Shown here: in pieces, positions 59,314 to 64,000 of the stretch | How positions within the stretch are numbered: the first letter of the stretch is position 1 | How the letters are laid out: each line of letters opens with the position of its first letter | NCBI GenBank assembly: GCA_021324655.1 | Contig: JAJPIP010000035.1 | Span: 150,121 to 214,120 of the forward strand | DNA from: Pseudomonadota bacterium | GTDB taxonomy: Bacteria > Chloroflexota > UBA5177 | DNA: 64,000 bases | Direction: 5' to 3' | Made by a program: the position numbers and the translations under genes | Notes under the pieces: generated by a model | What the model was told of the DNA's origin: nothing | Databases searched by the model: none | Seen by the model: only the letters and a program-made list of their open reading frames with translations

Positions 59314-60108
59314 ATGAAACTTGAGTCGTGCAATGCACAGGGCCGCGCGGCCCTCGCGGCGGTGCTCGGCGACTCGCCCACGACGACCACCATGGTCCAT
59401 CTCCTTCACCGGAATCTGTGTGTGGCGTATGTTCTGGGCGATGCCGGATCTCCCCTGGCGGCGGCCGCCTTCTCGACGATTCGTCCCAGGACCGCGGTCG
59501 TGTTTGGCGAGGATGCGGCCGCGCTCTGGTCGTTGCTGCAGGCGGTTCCCGGATGGGAGACGGTCAACGTGGCCGGCGAGCAGGCGGAGGCGCTGCGAGC
59601 GGCGATGGAGCGCGATCTCGCGGTGCCGGTTGAACGCCGGGGCGACATGTATTTCGTGCTCAACGGGCGGCCGGCGGACCTCAGTCACCCGCTCGTCCGG
59701 CGGCTGACGGCGGAGGACATCGAGCTGATCGAGGAGGCGCCGCCGCCTCTGCAACAGGGACGATTGTTCGGTGGACCGGTTGGCCTGCTGCGCGAGGGGA
59801 TCATGGCTGGGGCGATTGACACGGGGACGCTGGTGGCGACGGCTCATACGAGCACATTGACGGCCGGCTATGCCGATATCGGGGTGGTCACGCTGGAGTC
59901 CTACCGGAGGCAGGGAATCGCGGCCGCCGCTGCCTCGCTGGTGTGCCGTGCGGTGCAAGGAATCGGACGGAGGCCGGTCTGGAACTGCGCGGACGATAAC
60001 GTGGCGTCGGTCCGTCTGGCCGGCAAGCTGGGTTTTGTCCCGATTGAGCGGCGTGTCGAGTTCACGCCGATTCGTCCTCACGCCAGAGCAGCATCAGCAG
60101 GCTGGTGA
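59314..60108 (+). CDS. GNAT-family acetyltransferase, 264 aa
   Basis: C-terminal GNAT domain (about 180-250): VVTLESYRRQGIAAAAASLVC gives the acetyl-CoA loop (R-x-x-G-x-A), and CADDNVASVRLAGKLGF completes it. The N-terminal 150 residues are a degenerate second GNAT-like half, as in two-domain FR47 proteins. Substrate unknown. No ribosome site precedes the ATG. Its last 47 nt overlap the convergent DUF4386-like gene. Confidence 0.8.
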   Translation: MKLESCNAQGRAALAAVLGDSPTTTTMVHLLHRNLCVAYVLGDAGSPLAAAAFSTIRPRTAVVFGEDAAALWSLLQAVPGWETVNVAGEQAEALRAAMERDLAVPVERRGDMYFVLNGRPADLSHPLVRRLTAEDIELIEEAPPPLQQGRLFGGPVGLLREGIMAGAIDTGTLVATAHTSTLTAGYADIGVVTLESYRRQGIAAAAASLVCRAVQGIGRRPVWNCADDNVASVRLAGKLGFVPIERRVEFTPIRPHARAASAGW

Positions 60109-60697
60109 GGACGATCCAGACGAGGAGAAGGAAGAGGGCAGCGCCGGCGGGTAGCGTCAGGACTGGGGAGGGGATGACGCCGGCGAGGGCACCGACGACT
60201 CCAAGGCCGGCAGTGACGGCGCCGTACCACCGCAAGGGACGCGGGAAGACGTCGGTGAGGGAGGCGGCGCCGATCATCACGGCCGCCGGCAGATAAACGA
60301 GGATGCCGAGCGTGGAGGTAATGTCCCAGGCGAGGGTGTTGACGGCGATATCGTGGAGGGCCGCGGCGCGGAAGGCGATCGCCCCCTGGACCGAAGAACT
60401 GACCGAGGCGACGGCGAAGGTGGCCAGGCCGCCGAGCATGGCGATGACGGCCAGTGCCTCGTCGGCGGGGCGGAGCAGGCGGTTGAGTCCCACGACGTAA
60501 GGGATGCCGAGGGCGAGGGTGAGCATGCCCGCATAGGCGGCAACGGCGAAGCCGGTACGGTGCACCGCGACGAAATGGGAAACGGAGACGGCGGACGCGG
60601 TCGGGCCGGGCGGAATGCCGGCCGCCAGGATGGCCACGGCCAGGGAGAGAGCGGTGCCGAGGCCGCAGAGGCCGAGGGCCCGGCGGGGAGAGATCAC
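60062..60697 (-). CDS. DUF4386-like polytopic membrane protein, 211 aa
   Basis: About six hydrophobic helices: GLCGLGTALSLAVAILAAG, YAGMLTLALGIPYVVGLN, AVIAMLGGLATFAVASVSS, GILVYLPAAVMIGAAS, AVTAGLGVVGALAGVI and AALFLLLVWIVLTSLLML. The loop pattern resembles DUF4386/DUF998 membrane proteins. GTG at 60697 lacks a ribosome site and has a TACGAT box 5 nt upstream, the leaderless arrangement seen elsewhere in this window. Confidence 0.65.
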   Translation of the reverse strand: MISPRRALGLCGLGTALSLAVAILAAGIPPGPTASAVSVSHFVAVHRTGFAVAAYAGMLTLALGIPYVVGLNRLLRPADEALAVIAMLGGLATFAVASVSSSVQGAIAFRAAALHDIAVNTLAWDITSTLGILVYLPAAVMIGAASLTDVFPRPLRWYGAVTAGLGVVGALAGVIPSPVLTLPAGAALFLLLVWIVLTSLLMLLWREDESA

Positions 60698-60702
60698 GTC
60701 AC

Positions 60703-60708
60703 ATCGTA
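60703..60708 (-). promoter_or_regulatory. Candidate -10 box for a leaderless DUF4386-like mRNA
   Basis: TACGAT on the minus strand ends 5 nt before the GTG start. No -35 box is clear. Confidence 0.3.
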
Positions 60709-60813
60709 GCCAGAGATGGGAAGGACATTCTTCTCCTCTGATCGGGGACTCTGTGCCCTCGTCTCATCCTTTGTGATGTGGTTCTCTACAGTCGCGTGCT
60801 GGGCTCCTCCAAA

Positions 60814-60850
60814 GCCTCCGTACCGTCTCCTTCCGGTACGGGGGCTTTCC
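60814..60850 (-). terminator. Intrinsic terminator after carB
   Basis: A 12-bp stem (60814-60825 with 60834-60845, one G-T pair) and an 8-nt loop. The minus-strand continuation is TTTGG; the plus side ends TTTCCC. It lies 22 nt after the carB stop. Confidence 0.7.
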
Positions 60851-60867
60851 CACATAGGAGGACCACC

Positions 60868-63800
60868 TTAGACCGGCAGCAGTGCGTCGTCCGACCGCAC
60901 GCCGGCGATCATCTCCGCGCCCATGGCGCGCAACAGGGCACGCACACCGCGCCGGGTCGTGATAGCCGGGATGCCGGTTGCCGCACAGTGCCGGAGGATC
61001 TTCCGATGCTGGGCATCCCGGCCCAGGACGACGGCGAGCCCGAGATCCGGAACGATCTCATCCACCACGTCGCTGTCGGTCGCCGAAAATTGCGCGGCCA
61101 GGATACCGCGCTCCGGTTGCGGTAGGCCATCCAGCAGGACGGCGCGGCCAAAAGGCAGTGCCCGCATGCCGGCACCCAGCCAGGATTTCCAGTAGGCTTG
61201 CGGGAAGGTTTCGCCGATCCCCATCGATTCTCCGGTACTCTGCATCTGCGGACCGAGAATCGGATCGAGATCGGGGAAGACGCGGAACGGGAAGACGACG
61301 TTCTTGATGCAGATCCGATCCTGCCGTGGCGCCGGCACGGTCAGATCGCGTAGCCGCTCTCCCAGGATGGCTCGGATGCCGAGATCGGCCAGCGGGATGC
61401 CGCTCGCCTTGCTGGCGAACGGGACCGAGCGGCTGGCGCGGGGATTCACCTCGAGGACGTAGAGCGCGCCGCGGTGAACGGCGAACTGGATGTTCATCAG
61501 ACCGACCACGTGGAAGGCACGGGCCAGCGCCCGCGTCGTGTCCTCGACGCGGGCCAGCAACTCGGGACCGATGCTCTGGACAGGATAGACTTCCATGCTG
61601 TCCCCGGAGTGGATGCCGCACTCATCCAGCTGCTCCATGACGACCGCCACCACCTCACGGCCGTCGCTCACCGCGTCCACGTTCAGTTCGATGGCGTCTT
61701 CCAGGAACTGATCGATGAGGAGCGGCCGTTCCAGCGGCTTGTGACCGTGCTCGGCCAGATAGCGGGAGACGTCGGCGGGGGAGTGGACGATGATCATGCC
61801 GTCACCGGAGAGGACATAGGACGGGCGCAGCAGCGCCGGGAAGCCCACCTCGGCGACGGCACCCGGGAGGTCCTCCCATCGGTCAACGGAACGCCAGATA
61901 GGAGCTGGGATGCGCTCGGTGGTGAGGATGGCGGAGGTGCGGCGGCGATTCTCGGCCGCGTCGATCCATTCCGGCGGTGTTCCCAGGATGGGGATGCCGG
62001 CCTTCTGGAGAGCGCTAACCAGATTGATGGCGGTCTGCCCGCCGAATTGCGGGATGACGCCGATCAGCCCCTCGCGTTCGTTTTCGATGATAGCCAGCAC
62101 CGCCTCGGCGTCGAGTGGCTCGAAGTAGAGGCGGTCCGAGGTGGAGTAGTCGGTACTGACGGTCTCGGGGTTGTTGTTGATGATGATGGAGGCAACGCCC
62201 GCCGCGGAGAGGGCGTGGCAGGCATGCACGGTCGCGTAGTCGAACTCGATGCCCTGGCCGATGCGAATCGGTCCGCTCCCCAGGATGATCGCCTTGGGGC
62301 CGGGAAGCGACGCCGCCTCGTTGCGGGCGCCTGGTGCGGTCGTCCGGTAAAAGTACGGCGTACGCGCCTCGAACTCGGCAGCGCAGGTGTCCACTAGCTT
62401 GAAGGCAGGTGGGCTCGAGACCGGCTCTCTGGAGTGCGTGATCGCCTGCAGCCGATCGATGAACCAGGGATGGATGGCGGAGGCCGCGGCGATCTCACCG
62501 GGGTCGGCACCCTCCCGCAACGCCTGCAGGATGGCGGGCAGACGATAGGCATGCGGCGTGGCGATGTCGTGGCGGCCGGGCGGAAGATCCATGCCGCCCA
62601 GGCTGCGGATCGCTTTGTCGAGCGCCTCCTCCACGGTGCGGCCGATCGCCATGACCTCGCCCGTGCTGCGCATGCGTGTGCTGATCTGGGGCGCGGCGGG
62701 CAGCTTGTCGAAGGGCCAGCGCGGAATCTTGGCCACAACATAGTCGAGCGCGGGCTCGAAGAAGGCGGTGGTGCCGGTAATCTCGTTGCGAATCTCGGGC
62801 AGGCTGCGGCCGAGGGCAATCTGGGTGGCGACCTTGGCGATGGGGTAGCCGGTGGCCTTGGAGGCCAGGGCGGAGCTGCGCGAGAGGCGCGGATTGACCT
62901 CGATGACGTGGTAGTGGCCGGTATGGCGATCGAGCGCGAACTGCACGTTGCAGGCGCCCCGCACGTCGAGCGCTGCGACGACGTGAATCGCGGCGGCCCG
63001 CAGCATGTGATACTCGACATCGCTCAGCGTCTGGCTGGGAGCGATGACGATCGAATCGCCGGTGTGGACGCCCATGGGATCGATGTTTTCCATGTTGCAG
63101 ACGACGATGGCGTTGCCGTCGCCGTCGCGAATGACCTCATATTCCACTTCGGTCCAGCCGTAGACGCTGCGCTCGATGAGAACCTGCCCGCTACCGCTGG
63201 CACGGAGACCCACCTCCACCTGGGCGCGCAGTTCCTCCGATGTGTGGGCAATACCGCTGCCGGCCCCGCCCAGAGCAAAGGCCGAGCGGCACATCACCGG
63301 ATAGCCGATGCGGTCCGCGACCGCGAGCGCGTCCTCGACCGACGAGATCGCCTCGCTGGGCAGAATCGGCTCGCCGATGGCCCGGAGCGTGCGGGCAAAA
63401 AGGTCGCGATCCTCGCCGCGTTGGATGGCGTCGAAGCCGGTCCCCAGGATCTCCACGCCGAACTCGTCCAGGATGCCGGCCTCGGCCAGCGCCACGCTCA
63501 GGTTGAGAGCTGTCTGCCCGCCAACGGTAGCAATGATGCCGTCCGGCCGCTCGCGGGCGATGATGCCGCGCAGCGAGGGGACGGTTAGCGGCTCGATATA
63601 GACGGTGTCGGCGATGTGCGGATCCGTCTGGATGGTGGCCGGATTGGAATTGACGAGGATCGTTCGCACGCCGGCCGCGCGGCAGGCAAGGCAAGCCTGC
63701 GTCCCGGAGTAATCGAACTCGGCCGCCTGCCCGATGACGATGGGGCCGGAGCCGATGATGAGGACGGAGCGGGGCAGCCTTGCGTTCTGAGTGGTGCGTT

Positions 63801-63882
63801 CTGGGTCTTGCGCGCTGAGCTGCGAGCTATGAGCTATTAACTGAGAGCTGTCAACTGACAGCCGGCGACCGCTACCTGACAC
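60868..63882 (-). CDS. carB: Carbamoyl-phosphate synthase large chain, 1,004 aa, with repeat-encoded N-terminus and shortened domains
   Basis: Makes carbamoyl phosphate for pyrimidines and arginine with CarA. First ATP-grasp half: VLIIGSGPIVIGQAAEFDYSG at about residue 38, GGQTALNLSVAL, EVNPRLSRSSALASKATG. Second half: AIILGSGPIRIGQGIEFDY, VIPQFGGQTAIN, EVNPRASRSVPFASKASG. GTG at 63882 overlaps the carA stop by 11 nt; an extension of about 30 residues (SVDSSQLIAHSSQLSAQ) comes from the stuttering repeat. The region between DPGEIAAASAIHPWFIDRL and KLVDTCAAEF is about 45 residues shorter than in E. coli CarB. The C-terminal allosteric (MGS) domain is only about 80 residues instead of 130. The synthetic ATP sites look intact. 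Confidence 0.93.
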   Translation of the reverse strand: MSGSGRRLSVDSSQLIAHSSQLSAQDPERTTQNARLPRSVLIIGSGPIVIGQAAEFDYSGTQACLACRAAGVRTILVNSNPATIQTDPHIADTVYIEPLTVPSLRGIIARERPDGIIATVGGQTALNLSVALAEAGILDEFGVEILGTGFDAIQRGEDRDLFARTLRAIGEPILPSEAISSVEDALAVADRIGYPVMCRSAFALGGAGSGIAHTSEELRAQVEVGLRASGSGQVLIERSVYGWTEVEYEVIRDGDGNAIVVCNMENIDPMGVHTGDSIVIAPSQTLSDVEYHMLRAAAIHVVAALDVRGACNVQFALDRHTGHYHVIEVNPRLSRSSALASKATGYPIAKVATQIALGRSLPEIRNEITGTTAFFEPALDYVVAKIPRWPFDKLPAAPQISTRMRSTGEVMAIGRTVEEALDKAIRSLGGMDLPPGRHDIATPHAYRLPAILQALREGADPGEIAAASAIHPWFIDRLQAITHSREPVSSPPAFKLVDTCAAEFEARTPYFYRTTAPGARNEAASLPGPKAIILGSGPIRIGQGIEFDYATVHACHALSAAGVASIIINNNPETVSTDYSTSDRLYFEPLDAEAVLAIIENEREGLIGVIPQFGGQTAINLVSALQKAGIPILGTPPEWIDAAENRRRTSAILTTERIPAPIWRSVDRWEDLPGAVAEVGFPALLRPSYVLSGDGMIIVHSPADVSRYLAEHGHKPLERPLLIDQFLEDAIELNVDAVSDGREVVAVVMEQLDECGIHSGDSMEVYPVQSIGPELLARVEDTTRALARAFHVVGLMNIQFAVHRGALYVLEVNPRASRSVPFASKASGIPLADLGIRAILGERLRDLTVPAPRQDRICIKNVVFPFRVFPDLDPILGPQMQSTGESMGIGETFPQAYWKSWLGAGMRALPFGRAVLLDGLPQPERGILAAQFSATDSDVVDEIVPDLGLAVVLGRDAQHRKILRHCAATGIPAITTRRGVRALLRAMGAEMIAGVRSDDALLPV

Positions 63883-63885
63883 CTG
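63784..63885. repeat. Degenerate stuttering repeat at the carA/carB junction
   Basis: Plus strand shows GAGCTGCGAGCTATGAGCT, then ATTAACTGAGAGCTGTCAACTGACAG and ACCTGACACCTGTCAACTCC-like copies: imperfect 7-10-nt units of the same kind as in the fdh operon. It encodes the carB N-terminal extension and the last residues of CarA. Confidence 0.65.
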
Positions 63886-64000
63886 TCAACTCCGGACTCC
63901 GGGCCAGGTCAAGCCACTGGTCGAGAATGATGCCGGCATCACGGGGGCCCGGGGCACCTTCGGGGTGGAACTGGACGGAGCGGATGGGGAGGGTGCGATG
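63872..64000 (-). CDS. carA: Carbamoyl-phosphate synthase small chain, C-terminal end only
   Basis: Glutaminase subunit that supplies ammonia to CarB. The last 42 residues are readable on the minus strand: HRTLPIRSVQFHPEGAPGP carries the histidine and glutamate of the class I amidotransferase triad, then DAGIILDQWLDLA and the TAG stop at 63872-63874. The start lies outside the window. The tail ELTGVR is derived from the repeat. carB begins within its last 11 nt. Confidence 0.9.
   Translation of the reverse strand, partial: HRTLPIRSVQFHPEGAPGPRDAGIILDQWLDLARSPELTGVR

Noticed and set aside
1-64000. CRISPR array, insertion sequence or prophage
   Set aside because: No regular repeat-spacer array, no transposase or integrase, and no phage structural genes were seen.

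Overview
The window is about 64 kb of GC-rich bacterial chromosome. It is densely packed, with many short operons joined by stop/start overlaps, frequent GTG and TTG starts, and few gaps. The gene content suggests a Gram-positive-like or monoderm-like lineage, most plausibly a Chloroflexota member (Thermomicrobia or relatives). The supporting genes are a selenocysteine formate dehydrogenase of the actinobacterial/Chloroflexota type with an NrfD subunit, F420-type flavin enzymes, a fused E1 dehydrogenase, a CBS-containing family II pyrophosphatase, and exported sialidase-like and DUF3048 proteins. This placement is inference; no rRNA or phylogenetic marker was aligned.

Layout. 1-1.5 kb: a DEAD-box RNA helicase (cut by the window edge) with an elaborate 5' leader, and a small helical protein. 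1.6-6.3 kb: a 1,095-aa TIR-STAND-TPR protein, a lone cyclic-nucleotide-binding protein and a cell-wall amidase. 6.3-8.8 kb: an exported sialidase-like protein. 9.2-14.3 kb: a complete branched-chain amino-acid ABC transporter (livK-H-M-G-F). 14.4-17.6 kb: a fused alpha/beta E1 2-oxoacid dehydrogenase and a parvulin lipoprotein. 17.6-24.2 kb: sugar-acid/inositol-type genes (isomerases, IolB, Gfo/Idh/MocA, a mannonate-oxidoreductase-like SDR) mixed with two flavin/F420-type enzymes. 24.2-28.8 kb: response regulator, histidine phosphatase, tRNA-Ser(CGA), CMP-kinase-like protein, GT9 glycosyltransferase, HNH protein and tRNA-Glu(TTC). 28.9-32 kb: small membrane and exported proteins. 32-44.8 kb: a tight eight-gene minus-strand operon encoding a secreted Cys-pair protein, an ABC-2 exporter, a Gly-rich membrane protein, MoxR, DUF58 and two VWA membrane proteins. 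45-47 kb: pyrophosphatase and MaoC. 47.1-53.6 kb: fdhD and a formate dehydrogenase operon with an in-frame selenocysteine TGA and a recognisable SECIS hairpin. 53.7-60.7 kb: a broken beta-propeller gene, a P450, FabD with small membrane neighbours, and miscellaneous genes. 60.9-64 kb: carB and the 3' end of carA.

How the genes work together. The formate dehydrogenase genes form a cytoplasm-facing molybdenum/tungsten selenoenzyme, two-step Fe-S wiring and a membrane quinone-reducing subunit, with FdhD for cofactor sulfuration. The liv genes import amino acids, and the fused E1 could oxidise the derived branched 2-oxoacids. The MoxR/VWA operon looks like one envelope machine: an AAA+ chaperone, three large membrane-anchored proteins and an ABC-2 transporter.

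Most interesting signals: (1) degenerate stuttering repeats at gene junctions inside the fdh and car operons, one carrying the remnant of a four-helix-bundle (23S rRNA intervening-sequence-type) gene and another extending CarB; (2) a terminator hairpin plus a Shine-Dalgarno-sequestering hairpin in the helicase leader, with a related arrangement before the parvulin gene; (3) a CarB that seems to lack part of its oligomerisation domain and half of its allosteric domain; (4) the TIR-STAND protein beside a stand-alone cyclic-nucleotide sensor; (5) the eight-gene MoxR/VWA/ABC operon.
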